Below the pieces are notes generated by a model that saw only the letters and a program-made list of their open reading frames with translations, had not been told where the DNA came from and did not search any database. Shown here one piece after another: positions 14,259 to 22,611 of a DNA stretch of 34,683 bases. Position 1 is the first letter of the stretch. Every line of letters starts with the position of its first letter. Source of the stretch: Methylibium sp. (GTDB lineage: Bacteria; Pseudomonadota; Gammaproteobacteria; Burkholderiales; Burkholderiaceae_C). A program made the position numbers and the translations under genes. Location: contig PNNH01000002.1 of the NCBI GenBank assembly GCA_013824165.1, positions 1-34,683 of the forward strand. The letters run 5' to 3'.

Positions 14259-15191
14259 TCAGGCTGGCTGCTTTGCCTTGTTCAGCGCATAGCCGATGCG
14301 CGGGAAGTGCACATGCACGGTGCCCGCGCGCGGGTCCTCGCGGCGCAGCGTGATCTGGCCGGCGCTCAGGCCCACCAGCGTGCCGCTGACAACATCGCAG
14401 GCGTAGTCGGTGGCAGCCACCTCGACCGGATCGCCGGCCTCGAAGCCTTGACCCGTCTGCACCTCGGTGGGCTGCGGCGTCGCCGCGTAGGCGATGGCGA
14501 TGGCCTCGGCGCTGCTGAGCTTCTCGCTGCGGCCGTGGCCGAAAACGGCGATGCGATCAAACCAGGCGGCCAGGCGCGGGAAAGCATCGAGGATGCCGGC
14601 CACCGGCGGCGCGCGGCGGATGTACCAGAGGCTCTGCACCGCCGAGAAGTCGGCAATGCTGGGCACGCTGCCGCACAGGAAGGGCCGGCCGTCGAGTTGC
14701 TGCTCCAGCCAGCCGAGGTAGGTCTGCAGCGCAGCAGTGGCGTCACGCGTGCTGGGCCGCTTCATGCCGGCTGTCATCGCGGCGCGGTCGGCAGCAAAGG
14801 CTTGCAGCATCTCGGGCGGTGCGCCGGCAAAGATGGCGGCAGCACCCGCCGGCTGCATGGTGTAGGGAATCGCCACCCAGAACAGATCGCTGTCGGCCCA
14901 ATGCGCCAGGATTTCGGCCGCGCCGCCGGCCTCCGCCGGGTAGAGGCTGGGGGCGGGATGCAGCGCATCGATCACGCGGCACATCAGCGCGGTGTCGCAA
15001 TAGATGTCAGCGCCGATCTGCAAGAAAGGCGTGCGGCGGTAGCCGCCGGTCAGCGCCAGCACATCAGGCTTGGGATTGATCACCGGCACGGTGACGCTGC
15101 GCCAGGCCAAGCCCTTGAAGCCCAGGATCAGGCGCATCTTCTCGGAGAAGGGCGAGCCGGCGTAGTGGTGCAGGATCATCGAATCACTCAT
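14259..15191 (-). CDS. Glutathione S-transferase family protein with extra C-terminal domain
   Basis: The 310-residue protein starts at Met 15191, within the ATGA overlap with the stop of elaA. Residues 4-80 are a thioredoxin-like GST N-domain: AGSPFSEKMRLIL (11-23) carries the likely catalytic Ser, RRTPFLQIG has the cis-Pro (55), and CDTALM replaces the more usual E-S pair that binds glutathione. The helical GST C-domain follows to about 225 (GSVPSIADFSAVQSLWYIRR). The last 80-85 residues, from AATPQPTEV to FPRIGYALN, look like an all-beta domain absent from standard GSTs. Reaction unknown; the N-domain motif fits conjugation or a reductase role. It is followed by the SDR gene. Confidence 0.87.
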   Translation of the reverse strand: MSDSMILHHYAGSPFSEKMRLILGFKGLAWRSVTVPVINPKPDVLALTGGYRRTPFLQIGADIYCDTALMCRVIDALHPAPSLYPAEAGGAAEILAHWADSDLFWVAIPYTMQPAGAAAIFAGAPPEMLQAFAADRAAMTAGMKRPSTRDATAALQTYLGWLEQQLDGRPFLCGSVPSIADFSAVQSLWYIRRAPPVAGILDAFPRLAAWFDRIAVFGHGRSEKLSSAEAIAIAYAATPQPTEVQTGQGFEAGDPVEVAATDYACDVVSGTLVGLSAGQITLRREDPRAGTVHVHFPRIGYALNKAKQPA

Positions 15192-15646
15192 GGCTGCTGT
15201 GGCTCCCGGCGCATGTCGATATGGGGAATGCCGTCCTCGTCGTAGACGGCCGAGGTGGGCACAAAGCCCAGGCTGGCGTAGAAGCCCTGCAGGTGCTCCT
15301 GTGCGCTCAAGGAGATGCCCTGGCCGGGCCAGCGCTGCTCGCATTCGGCGATGGCGCGCTGCATCAGCGCCCTGCCCTGACCGGCGCCGCGCGCGGCGGG
15401 CGCGGTCAGCACGCGGCCGATCTTGGGCCCGGCCACTGTCGGAATCAGGCGCGCACAGGCGAGCAACTCGCCAGACGCATCCCGGCCCAGCAGATGCAGA
15501 GCCATCAGATCCTGCCCGTCCGGGTCGAGATAGATGCAGCGCTGCTCGACAACGAAGACCTCGCTGCGCAGCTGCAGCAGCGCATAGAGCTCACGCGCGC
15601 CCAGCGCATCGAGCGCGCAGCAGGTCCAGGTTAGCGTTGGCATCAT
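15188..15646 (-). CDS. elaA: ElaA family GNAT N-acetyltransferase
   Basis: The product (152 residues from Met 15646; Met 15643 is equally possible, and the open frame reaches 15685) closely follows E. coli ElaA along its length: LYALLQLRSEVFVVEQRCIYLDPDGQDL, LLACARLIP, IGRVLTAPAARGAGQGRALM with the acetyl-CoA loop R-G-A-G-Q-G-R-A, and the ending LQGFYASLGFVPTSAVYDEDGIPHIDM. These are GNAT acetyltransferases of unclear substrate. The stop overlaps the GST start (ATGA), making it the first gene of the elaA-GST-SDR unit. Its promoter must lie in the 156 bases before it, which also hold a palindromic repeat. Confidence 0.9.
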   Translation of the reverse strand: MMPTLTWTCCALDALGARELYALLQLRSEVFVVEQRCIYLDPDGQDLMALHLLGRDASGELLACARLIPTVAGPKIGRVLTAPAARGAGQGRALMQRAIAECEQRWPGQGISLSAQEHLQGFYASLGFVPTSAVYDEDGIPHIDMRREPQQP

Positions 15647-15720
15647 CTCAAACGAAGGCACTGAGCTTGAGGGTCTTCGTCGCAAGCCGTTGTCAGGCTA
15701 GGCGGACGGCGCACAGGAAC

Positions 15721-15751
15721 CGGAACGTACTTGCTGTACGTGAGGATTCCG
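15721..15751. repeat. Palindromic intergenic element between elaA and the CurA-type gene
   Basis: ACGTAC (15725-15730), loop TTGCT, and GTACGT (15736-15741) form a stem; CGGAA (15721-15725) and TTCCG (15747-15751) give a second outer pairing. It lies in the 156-base gap and the surrounding GC-rich sequence has the feel of a dispersed repeat of this bacterial group, but a second copy is not found in this window. It has no T-run. Confidence 0.4.
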
Positions 15752-15802
15752 AGCACCGGCCAACGACGCATGGCGGCGGCGCAGTAGAAGACGCTCAAGC
15801 GC

Positions 15803-16819
15803 TCAGATCAGCTTGACGAGCTGCTTGCCGAAGTTCTTGCCCTTGAGCAGGCCGAGGAAAGCTTCCGGCGCGGCAGCGATGCCGTCGGCCACGCTCTCGC
15901 GGTACTTCAGCTTGCCGGTAGCTACCAGCGTGCCCAGCTCCTTCAGCGCCTCGGGCCAGACTTCCATGTGCTCGGAGACGATGAAGCCCTCGACCTTCAT
16001 GCGGTTCACCAGGATCAGCTGGGGCGCCGTCATCGGGATAGGTTCGCCGTTGTAGCCGGAGATCATGCCGCACATGGCGATGCGGCTGAAGGCATTGGCA
16101 CGCAGCATCACCGCGTCGAGGATCATGCCGCCGACGTTCTCGAAATAGCCGTCGATGCCGTTCGGGCAGGCGGCCTTCAGCGCGGCCGACAGGCTCTTCA
16201 CATCCTTGTGTTCCTTGTAGTCAATGCAGGCATCGAAGCCCAGCTCCTCGACCACATAACGGCACTTGTCAGCGCCGCCGGCAATGCCCACTGCACGCGC
16301 GCCGCGCACCTTGGCCAGCTGGCCGACCGCGCCGCCCACCGCGCCGCTGGCGGCACTGACCACCACCGTCTCGCCGGCCTTGGGGTTGATGATCTTGACC
16401 AGGCCATACCAGCCTGTGACGCCGGGCATGCCCACCGCGCCCAGATAGGCCGACAGCGGGATGTGGGTGGTGTCCACCTTCTGCAGCACGCCGCGCTGGC
16501 TGGCATCGACCAACTGGTATTCCTGCCAGCCGCCCATGCCCACCACCTTGTCGCCGGGCTTGAAATTGGCGTTCTTCGACTCCACCACCTCGCCGACGGT
16601 GCCGCCGATCATCACTTCGTTCAGCGGCTGCGGCTGCGCGTAGCTCTTGCCGTCGTTCATGCGGCCGCGCATATAGGGATCGAGACTGAGGTAGTGGTTG
16701 CGCACCAGCACCTGGCCCTCGGCCAGCGCCGGCAGCGTGGTATCGACCAGCTTGAAGTTGTCTGCCGAAGGCTCGCCCTGGGGGCGGCTGGCGAGTTGAA
16801 TTTGACGATTGACGGTCAT
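15803..16819 (-). CDS. NADP-dependent MDR oxidoreductase (CurA/YncB type)
   Basis: This 338-residue protein of the medium-chain dehydrogenase/reductase superfamily starts at Met 16819, preceded by AGGAGG; a frame to 16870 is an artefact. It shows the leukotriene B4 dehydrogenase/CurA features: RPQGEPSADNFKLV, LSLDPYMRGRM (45-54), VMIGGTVGEVVES, GMPGVTGWYGL (130-140), and the nucleotide-binding SAASGAVGGAVGQ (155-167). No zinc ligands are present, as expected. Relatives reduce the double bond of alpha,beta-unsaturated ketones or acyl derivatives with NADPH. A TetR-type operator lies 84-95 bases upstream, matching that of the beta-oxidation operon, so a role in lipid or enone metabolism fits. 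Confidence 0.9.
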   Translation of the reverse strand: MTVNRQIQLASRPQGEPSADNFKLVDTTLPALAEGQVLVRNHYLSLDPYMRGRMNDGKSYAQPQPLNEVMIGGTVGEVVESKNANFKPGDKVVGMGGWQEYQLVDASQRGVLQKVDTTHIPLSAYLGAVGMPGVTGWYGLVKIINPKAGETVVVSAASGAVGGAVGQLAKVRGARAVGIAGGADKCRYVVEELGFDACIDYKEHKDVKSLSAALKAACPNGIDGYFENVGGMILDAVMLRANAFSRIAMCGMISGYNGEPIPMTAPQLILVNRMKVEGFIVSEHMEVWPEALKELGTLVATGKLKYRESVADGIAAAPEAFLGLLKGKNFGKQLVKLI

Positions 16820-16896
16820 GGTGAGTGCCTCCTGGAGCAAGATCAGACCGACGAATTGAAGCATGAGCACCAGGCCGGCGGCGTCTCGTGGGCGAC

Positions 16897-16914
16897 AAAA
16901 TAGAACGGTCGTTC
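16897..16914 (-). promoter_or_regulatory. TetR-type operator and -10 of the CurA-type gene
   Basis: GAACG-GT-CGTTC (16903-16914) is a perfect inverted repeat with a two-base centre. On the minus strand it is followed by TATTTT (16902-16897), a possible -10 hexamer, so a bound repressor would cover the promoter. The same core with the same AAAATA flank recurs at 24825-24842 before the beta-oxidation operon. The repressor gene is not in this window. Confidence 0.65.
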
Positions 16915-17000
16915 ACTTTGCCCGCCGCAGGCGAAACATGCGCACCGTCACACAGACGTCGAGAGCGCTCGCTTAGACTGGCTGCAAATCAATTTCTCTG

Positions 17001-17022
17001 CATCTGGCGTTGGGGCCAGATG
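17001..17022 (+). promoter_or_regulatory. Leader hairpin before the binding-protein gene
   Basis: CATCTGGC (17001-17008) and GCCAGATG (17015-17022) form a perfect eight-pair stem with a six-base loop, ending 8 bases before the ATG at 17031. The gene has no visible Shine-Dalgarno sequence; the hairpin occupies the place where it would lie. It may affect translation, or bind a dimeric regulator as DNA. Confidence 0.45.
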
Positions 17023-17030
17023 CGCCTCCG

Positions 17031-17900
17031 ATGATCCGCAAGCTGATTTGCTTGGCCTGGCTTGGCGCCCTGCTGGGCCTGCTGCTGCCGCCGGCGCAGG
17101 CGCACGCCAAAACGCTGCGGGTCTGCCAGAGCGACCCCGCTCGCTATGGCTATCGAATGGCCGTCGTGCGCCAGATCCTGGTCAGGACCCAGCCGCCCGG
17201 CGCGCCGGCCGACAGCCTGCAGCCCTATGCCGGCGGGCCGGACCCAAGCCAGGAGCGATGCCTGGCCCTGCTGCGCCAGCGCAAGGTCGATCTGGTCTAC
17301 CTGCCGCCCAGCCCGGAGCGCGTGGCCGAGTTCGACGTGATCGCCTTTGATCTGCACCAGGGCATGCTGGGCTATCGCCTGCTGCTGATCAACCGACGCG
17401 ATGAAGCCTTGTTTGCCAAGGTGAAGAACCTGGAGGATCTGCGCCAGCTCCAGGGCGGCTTCGGCAGCCAGTGGAGCGACTACCGCCTGTTCGAGCTGAA
17501 CCAGCTGCCCGTGGTCGGCGCCAACAGCGCCGAGACCCTGCTGGCGATGCTGGACGCCGGCCGCTTTCACTATTTCCACCGTGGGCTCCATGAAGCCTGG
17601 GCCGAGCTGGAGCAGCATGCGGACAAGAGCAATCTGATGGTCGCGCCTGATCTGGCGCTGGTCTATCACAACCCGGTCTATCTCATGTTCAACAAGACCG
17701 ACGGGGCGCTGCGGCGCCGCTTCGAGCAAGGCCTGGCCCAGATGCGCAAGGACGGCTCATTTCAGGCCCTGTTCAAAGCCACGTTTCACGACACCATCGT
17801 CCGCGCCCAGCTGAACAAGCGCCGTGTCATCCGCCTGGATGCCGGGCCAGCAGGCATCGAAGGCAAGCTGTCGCCGCAACGGCCCTTCTGGTTGAACTGA
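17031..17900 (+). CDS. Periplasmic solute-binding-like protein (SBP family 3 type)
   Basis: This 289-residue protein starts at Met 17031 with a signal peptide, KLICLAWLGALLGLLLPPAQAHA, cleaved near residue 26. The mature part has the two-lobed binding-protein order: KTLRVCQSDPARYGYRM, ERCLALLRQRKVDLVYLPPSPERVAEFD, LGYRLLLINRRDEALFAKVKNLEDLRQLQG, and YHNPVYLMFNKTDGALRRRFEQGLAQMRKDGSFQALF, the last close to the amino-acid binding-protein C-lobe motif. It is alone: no permease or ATPase gene is next to it, so it may act as a sensor or work with a distant transporter. Ligand unknown. It converges with the thioesterase gene. Confidence 0.82.
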   Translation: MIRKLICLAWLGALLGLLLPPAQAHAKTLRVCQSDPARYGYRMAVVRQILVRTQPPGAPADSLQPYAGGPDPSQERCLALLRQRKVDLVYLPPSPERVAEFDVIAFDLHQGMLGYRLLLINRRDEALFAKVKNLEDLRQLQGGFGSQWSDYRLFELNQLPVVGANSAETLLAMLDAGRFHYFHRGLHEAWAELEQHADKSNLMVAPDLALVYHNPVYLMFNKTDGALRRRFEQGLAQMRKDGSFQALFKATFHDTIVRAQLNKRRVIRLDAGPAGIEGKLSPQRPFWLN

Positions 17901-17948
17901 ATCCTGAATCGCGCGGACTGACACGCCGAGCAACGGACGGCGTTCCGC

Positions 17949-17972
17949 GCGCCTGCCAGCCTCAGCAGGCGC
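17949..17972. terminator. Hairpin between convergent genes
   Basis: GCGCCTGC (17949-17956), loop of eight, and GCAGGCGC (17965-17972) pair perfectly between the stop of the binding-protein gene (17900) and that of the thioesterase gene (17990). No T-run follows on either strand, but the position suits a two-way transcription end. Confidence 0.5.
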
Positions 17973-17989
17973 AGCGCTCAAGCGATGTC

Positions 17990-18469
17990 TCAGCTGTCCG
18001 CAGCCCGTTCGCCTGGGTTCAGCGTCTTCAGCACCCGCCCCTTGCCGGGCAGCGCCCGCAGGTATTTGAAGGTGCCGGTGGCATGGGCGCAGAGCTGGTC
18101 TTCAGGCCCGTAGACCGAGCCTTCGCAAAAAGCCATGGTGGTGGAGCGGTGCAGCAAGCGACCCACCGCACGCAGCTGCCCCTCGCCGGGACGCATGAAG
18201 GAGGTCTTCATCTCGATGGTGACCACGCCGGGGCCAAAGTCCGGCTGGTCGGCATGGATGCTGCGCGCAGCATGCGCCATCGCCACATCCAGCAAGGTCA
18301 TCAGCAGGCCGCCATGCGCCACCCGCCAGGAGTTCAGGTGGCCCTCGTTCAGGTCCACCCGCAACTCCGCCTCGCCCTGTCCCATCCGATGCAGCTCGAA
18401 GCCGAGCTGTTCGACAAAGGGAATGTGGACGGGGAACTTCAGCGGCGGCGCCGGCTGCTCATGCTTCAT
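17990..18469 (-). CDS. PaaI-type hotdog-fold thioesterase
   Basis: The 159-residue protein carries the hotdog thioesterase core: a strand-rich N-terminus, then LNSWRVAHGGLLMTLLDVAMAHAA, with HGG at 52-54 and the likely catalytic Asp61, followed by TIEMKTSFMRPGEGQLRAVGRLLHRSTTMAFCEGSVY. Relatives hydrolyse acyl-CoA thioesters. It is the last gene of the beta-oxidation operon, four bases after the SDR stop, with GGAG of its ribosome site inside that stop region. A role in releasing CoA from dead-end acyl-CoA products would fit. Confidence 0.88.
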   Translation of the reverse strand: MKHEQPAPPLKFPVHIPFVEQLGFELHRMGQGEAELRVDLNEGHLNSWRVAHGGLLMTLLDVAMAHAARSIHADQPDFGPGVVTIEMKTSFMRPGEGQLRAVGRLLHRSTTMAFCEGSVYGPEDQLCAHATGTFKYLRALPGKGRVLKTLNPGERAADS

Positions 18470-18473
18470 TCAC

Positions 18474-19280
18474 TCAGGCTCCGTGGATGGCCGAGACGCC
18501 GCCGTCCACCGCCAGGATCTGGCCGGTGATGTGCTTGCCGGCGCGCGAGGCGAACAGCAGGGCCGCGCCCTTCAGGTCTTCATCATCGCCGATGCGGTTC
18601 AGCGGCGCCTTGGCAGCCATGTTCTCCTCGCCCAGCGCGGCCAGCAGGCCCTTGGTCATCTTGCTCGGGAAGAAGCCCGGCGCCAGCGCGTTGACGGTGA
18701 TGCCATATTGGCCCCATTCGCCGGCCAGCGCACGGGTGAAGTTGACGGCCGCGCCTTTGCTGGTGTTGTAGGCGATGGTCTTCATCATCGGCGTGTTGCC
18801 GGCCAGGCCGGCGATCGAGGCCACATTGATGATGCGGCCGTAGCGGCGCGGAATCATGCTTTGGCGCGCGGCCTCCTGGCTCATCACGAACAGGCTGCGG
18901 ATGTTCAGGTTCATCACCTTGTCCCAGGCCTCGACCGGATGGTCCTCGGCCGGTGCGCCCCAGGTGGCGCCGGCGTTGTTGACCAGGATGTCGATCTGGC
19001 CGAGCCGCTCCATGGTCTGGCTGACGACGCCGCGCGCCTGCGCCTCATCGGCCGCGTCGGCGGCGATCCAGCGTGCGTCGATGCCGCGATCCTGCAGATG
19101 GGCCACGGCCTCTTCCAGATCAGCCGCCTTGCGCGAGCTCAGCATGATCTTGGCGCCGGCCTCGCCCAGCGACTCGGCGATCTGCAGGCCCAGGCCGCGC
19201 GAGCCGCCGGTGACTAGGGCCACCTGCCCGTCCAGCCTAAACAGGTCCATCACCGGCTTGCTTGCTGCTTGTTCGCTCAT
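18474..19280 (-). CDS. SDR family 3-oxoacyl reductase-like dehydrogenase
   Basis: The 268-residue enzyme is a classical SDR: TGGSRGLG (24-31), Arg50 after strand two (SSRKAADLEE), which favours NADP, DAAD for the adenine pocket, NNAG (101-104), catalytic Ser155, Tyr171 and Lys175, and the C-terminal GQILAVDGG. It resembles FabG and gluconate 5-dehydrogenase types. In the beta-oxidation operon it may act on a hydroxyacyl or oxoacyl-CoA. It lies 42 bases after the small membrane protein gene and four before the thioesterase gene. Confidence 0.9.
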   Translation of the reverse strand: MSEQAASKPVMDLFRLDGQVALVTGGSRGLGLQIAESLGEAGAKIMLSSRKAADLEEAVAHLQDRGIDARWIAADAADEAQARGVVSQTMERLGQIDILVNNAGATWGAPAEDHPVEAWDKVMNLNIRSLFVMSQEAARQSMIPRRYGRIINVASIAGLAGNTPMMKTIAYNTSKGAAVNFTRALAGEWGQYGITVNALAPGFFPSKMTKGLLAALGEENMAAKAPLNRIGDDEDLKGAALLFASRAGKHITGQILAVDGGVSAIHGA

Positions 19281-19322
19281 CTCAATGTCTCCGTGGGTTT
19301 GTCGGGTTCAATCAAACAATCG

Positions 19323-19517
19323 TCAGGGCCAGAGCGAGCGCAGCCAGATCAGCAAGACGCCGCCCGCGACTGCGGTGCCGCCCTTGCCGATCAACACCCA
19401 GCCCCAGACCGGATCGCCGCCGCGCACGAGAAAGAGCCCCAGGCAGGCGAGCACCAGGCCGCCGAAGATCAGCAGCCAGATCAGTCGCTCCATCCACACC
19501 AGGGCGTTCTTGCTCAT
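19323..19517 (-). CDS. Small membrane protein in the beta-oxidation operon
   Basis: A 64-residue product starting at Met 19517, 11 bases after the acyl-CoA dehydrogenase stop. It has two hydrophobic helices: LIWLLIFGGLVLACLGLFLV, and GWVLIGKGGTAVAGGVLLIWL, joined by a short loop (RGGDPV). No known domain. The tight spacing on both sides (11 and 42 bases) and the clear protein-like pattern support it as a real gene of the operon. It could anchor or regulate an enzyme of the pathway at the membrane; that is speculation. Confidence 0.75.
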   Translation of the reverse strand: MSKNALVWMERLIWLLIFGGLVLACLGLFLVRGGDPVWGWVLIGKGGTAVAGGVLLIWLRSLWP

Positions 19518-19528
19518 GGCCGCTGCGC

Positions 19529-21343
19529 TCAGTAGTACTCGCTGCGCATCTCGCGGCACAGCGCTTCGCGGCGCTCCACCACGCCCAGCCAGGCCTCGAT
19601 TCTGGGCAGCTCGTAGGCGTAGAAATAGCGCTGTGCGGCGCGCTTGCCCTGGGCGAAATCGCTGTCGCCGTGGACGCTCAGGCCCACGTCCAGCCACAGC
19701 CAGGCCAGCACTGTGTGGCCGAAGGCCTGCAGATAGGCGGTGGCATTGGCCAGCGCTTCTTCGGGCTGGCCAGTGGCCCAGGCCATCTTGGTGGCGCGGC
19801 CCACCTTGGCCAGCGCCGCGGCCAGCTGATTGGCCGACTCAGCCAGCTCGGGCAGGGCCTTGGCGTGCTCGATCGTCTTGTTGATGCGCGCGGCAAGCAC
19901 GGCCAGGGCCTTGCCGCCGTCCATCACCACCTTGCGGCCCAGCAGGTCCAGGCCCTGGATGCCATGCGTGCCCTCGTGGATCATGTTCAGGCGGTTGTCG
20001 CGCCAGTACTGCTCCACCGGGAAATCGCGTGTGTAGCCATAGCCGCCCAGCACCTGGATGGCTAGCGAATTGGCCTCCAGGCACCACTCGCTGGGCCAGC
20101 TCTTGGCGATCGGAATCAGCACCTCCAGCAGCGCCTTGGCCTCGGCCGCCGCCTCGGGCGCGCCGCTGTGCTGCTCGTCCACCAGGCGGGCGCATAACAG
20201 CTCCAGTGCAAGCCCGCCTTCCACATAGCTCTTCTGCGCCAGCAGCATGCGCTTCACATCGGCGTGTTCGATGATGGGCCGCTGGGGCGACGCCGCATCT
20301 TTTCCGGCCGCCGTCATCGGCCGGCCCTGCGGACGCTGGCGCGCATAGTCCAGGCTGGCCTCATAGCCGGCATACCCCAGCATCACCGCGCCCAGGCCCA
20401 CGCCGATGCGGGCTTCATTCATCATGTGGAACATGCACTTCAGGCCTTCGCCGGGCTTGCCCACCAGATAGCCCACCGCACCTGCATTGCCACCCGGTTT
20501 GAACTTGCCTTCGCCGAAATTCAGCAAGGTATTGGTCGTGCCTCGGTAGCCCAGCTTGTGGTTCAGGCCGGCCAGCGCCACATCGTTGCGCTCGCCGGTC
20601 AGCTCGCCGCGCTCGTTGACCATCCGCTTGGGCACGATGAAGAGCGAGATGCCACGGGTGCCAGGGACGGTCTTGCCATCGGGGCCAGGGATCTTGGCCA
20701 GCACCAGGTGAATGATGTTCTCGCTGATCTCGTGCTCGCCGCCCGAGATCCACATCTTGTTGCCCTTGAGGCGATAACGCGGACCCAGCGCGTCCTGCTC
20801 GAAGCACTCGCCATCCGGCTCGGCGCGGGTGGCCACGTCCGACAGCGAAGAGCCGGCCTGCGGCTCGGACAGGCACATGGTGCCGAACCAGCGGCCGGCG
20901 AACTCATTCTTGGCGAAAACCTCGCGCTGCAGCGGCGTGCCGTGGGCCATCAGCAGGCTGGCATTGCCGCTGGTGAGCATGGCGTAGCCGCCCATCGCGA
21001 CGCTTGCCTTGCTGAAGAAGGCATTGGCCGCCATTTCGATCACGCAGGGCAGCTGCATGCCGCCGATCTCGTAATCCTGCGCGGCGGCCAGCATGCCGGA
21101 CTCGACATAGGCGGCCATCGCCTCATGCGTGGCCTGCGGCAGGTGCACGCGTTCGCCATCAAAGTGCGGCTCCTGCGTGTCGGCCAGGCGGTTGAAGGGC
21201 GCGAACTTCTCGCGTGCGATCTTCTCGCAGGTGTCCAGCACCGCGCCGAAGGTCTCGGCCGAATGCTCGGCAAAGCGCTCGCGCTGGGTCAGGTCCGCGA
21301 CCTTGAGCCAGTCATTGAGCAGGAAATCCAGGGTCTGGCGCAT
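19529..21343 (-). CDS. Acyl-CoA dehydrogenase, long form
   Basis: The 604-residue flavoenzyme starts at Met 21343, where GGAGGAGG lies 5 bases upstream; earlier Met codons at 21358 and 21391 lack this. It oxidises acyl-CoA to trans-2-enoyl-CoA with FAD. The N-terminal helical part is followed by FAD/substrate motifs FGTMCLSEPQAGSS (153-166) and KMWISGGEHE (196-205), then the helical C-domain with QVLGGYGYTRDFPVEQYWRD and the catalytic Glu457 in MIHEGTHGIQ. Residues 480-604 form an extra C-terminal helical domain typical of this long subfamily. It is the third gene of the operon. Confidence 0.95.
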   Translation of the reverse strand: MRQTLDFLLNDWLKVADLTQRERFAEHSAETFGAVLDTCEKIAREKFAPFNRLADTQEPHFDGERVHLPQATHEAMAAYVESGMLAAAQDYEIGGMQLPCVIEMAANAFFSKASVAMGGYAMLTSGNASLLMAHGTPLQREVFAKNEFAGRWFGTMCLSEPQAGSSLSDVATRAEPDGECFEQDALGPRYRLKGNKMWISGGEHEISENIIHLVLAKIPGPDGKTVPGTRGISLFIVPKRMVNERGELTGERNDVALAGLNHKLGYRGTTNTLLNFGEGKFKPGGNAGAVGYLVGKPGEGLKCMFHMMNEARIGVGLGAVMLGYAGYEASLDYARQRPQGRPMTAAGKDAASPQRPIIEHADVKRMLLAQKSYVEGGLALELLCARLVDEQHSGAPEAAAEAKALLEVLIPIAKSWPSEWCLEANSLAIQVLGGYGYTRDFPVEQYWRDNRLNMIHEGTHGIQGLDLLGRKVVMDGGKALAVLAARINKTIEHAKALPELAESANQLAAALAKVGRATKMAWATGQPEEALANATAYLQAFGHTVLAWLWLDVGLSVHGDSDFAQGKRAAQRYFYAYELPRIEAWLGVVERREALCREMRSEYY

Positions 21344-21406
21344 CGCGCCCTCCTCCATCAAAAAGGACAGCGCGATGTGCCGCGCCCGCAAGCCTTTGAA
21401 TCAGGC

Positions 21407-22582
21407 TTACAGAACTTCAAACACGCCGGCTGCGCCCATGCCGCCACCGATGCACATCGTCACGCAGACACGCTTGGCACCGCGGCGCTTGCCTTCGATC
21501 AGCGCATGGCCGGTCAGGCGCTGGCCCGAGACGCCGTAGGGATGGCCCACCGCGATGGCGCCGCCGTTGACGTTCAGGCGCTCCATCGGAATGCCCAGCG
21601 TGTCGGCGCAGTACAGCACCTGCACGGCGAACGCTTCGTTGAGCTCCCACAGGTCGATATCCGACACCTTCAGGCCTAGCTTCTTCAGCACCTTGGGCAC
21701 GGCGAACACCGGGCCGATGCCCATCTCGTCAGGCTCGCAACCCGCCACCGCGAAACCAAGGAAGCGACCCAGGGGCTTGAGGTTGTGGCTCTGTGCATAG
21801 TCTTCGCTGACCACCACGCAGGCCCCCGCGCCATCGCTGAACTGGCTGGCGTTGCCGGCCGAGATCAGGCCGCCGGGCAGGGCCGAGCGCAGGTCCTTGA
21901 TGCCGTCGTAGGTGGTGCCGTCGCGCAGGCCTTCATCGGCGCTGATCGTGACTTCCTTGGTGCTCATGCCCAGCACCTTGTCGACCACGCCCATGGTGGT
22001 GGTGACGCTGACCATCTCGTCAGCGAACTTGCCCGCCGCCTGGGCAGCGCAGGCCTTCTGCTGGCTGGCGGCACCGTACTGGTCCATGCGCTCGCGGCCG
22101 ATGCCATAGCGCTTGGCCACCTGCTCGGCGGTCTGCAGCATGCTCCAGTAGATCTCGGGCTTGTTCTTGACCAGCCAGGTGTCGGCGTACATATGGCGGT
22201 TGGCCTCGTTCTGCACACAGGAGATGCTCTCCACGCCGCCGGCCACATAGACATCGCCCTCCCCGGCGATCACGCGCTGCGCGGCCATCGCGATGGTCTG
22301 CAGGCCCGAGGAGCAGAAGCGGTTGATGGTGACGCCGGACACCGTGATCGGCAGACCGGCGCGCAGCGCGATCTGGCGCGCGATATTGCCGCCGGTGGCG
22401 CCTTCGGGCGTGGCGCAGCCCATCAGCACGTCCTCGATGGCGCCGGCTTCGATGCCGGCACGCTCGACGGCGGCCTTGACGGCATGGCCACCCAGGGTTG
22501 CGCCATGGGTCATGTTGAAGGCGCCCTTCCAGCTCTTGGCCAGCGGGGTGCGTGCGGTAGAAACAATCACAGCCTTGCTCAT
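21407..22582 (-). CDS. Acetyl-CoA C-acyltransferase (thiolase)
   Basis: The 391-residue thiolase cleaves 3-oxoacyl-CoA to acetyl-CoA and a shortened acyl-CoA. Nucleophile Cys90 is in NRFCSSGLQ, the NEAFA loop is in [11 protein letters not shown], His347 in [11 protein letters not shown] and the second Cys377 in [10 protein letters not shown]. Length and motif order are those of the FadA/thiolase I group. A ribosome site GGAGAG precedes Met 22582. It lies 77 bases downstream of the bifunctional enzyme with a strong hairpin between them. Confidence 0.95.
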   Translation of the reverse strand: MSKAVIVSTARTPLAKSWKGAFNMTHGATLGGHAVKAAVERAGIEAGAIEDVLMGCATPEGATGGNIARQIALRAGLPITVSGVTINRFCSSGLQTIAMAAQRVIAGEGDVYVAGGVESISCVQNEANRHMYADTWLVKNKPEIYWSMLQTAEQVAKRYGIGRERMDQYGAASQQKACAAQAAGKFADEMVSVTTTMGVVDKVLGMSTKEVTISADEGLRDGTTYDGIKDLRSALPGGLISAGNASQFSDGAGACVVVSEDYAQSHNLKPLGRFLGFAVAGCEPDEMGIGPVFAVPKVLKKLGLKVSDIDLWELNEAFAVQVLYCADTLGIPMERLNVNGGAIAVGHPYGVSGQRLTGHALIEGKRRGAKRVCVTMCIGGGMGAAGVFEVL

Positions 22583-22611
22583 GGCTCTCTCCTAACTTTT
22601 TCGTTCAGGAG

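Noticed and set aside
20264-21679. A 471-codon open frame on the plus strand
   Set aside because: Shadow of the acyl-CoA dehydrogenase and thiolase genes on the other strand.
22583-22611. A third copy of the fad operator before the thiolase gene
   Set aside because: Only a CGTTC half-site is present; the facing GAACG half is missing.
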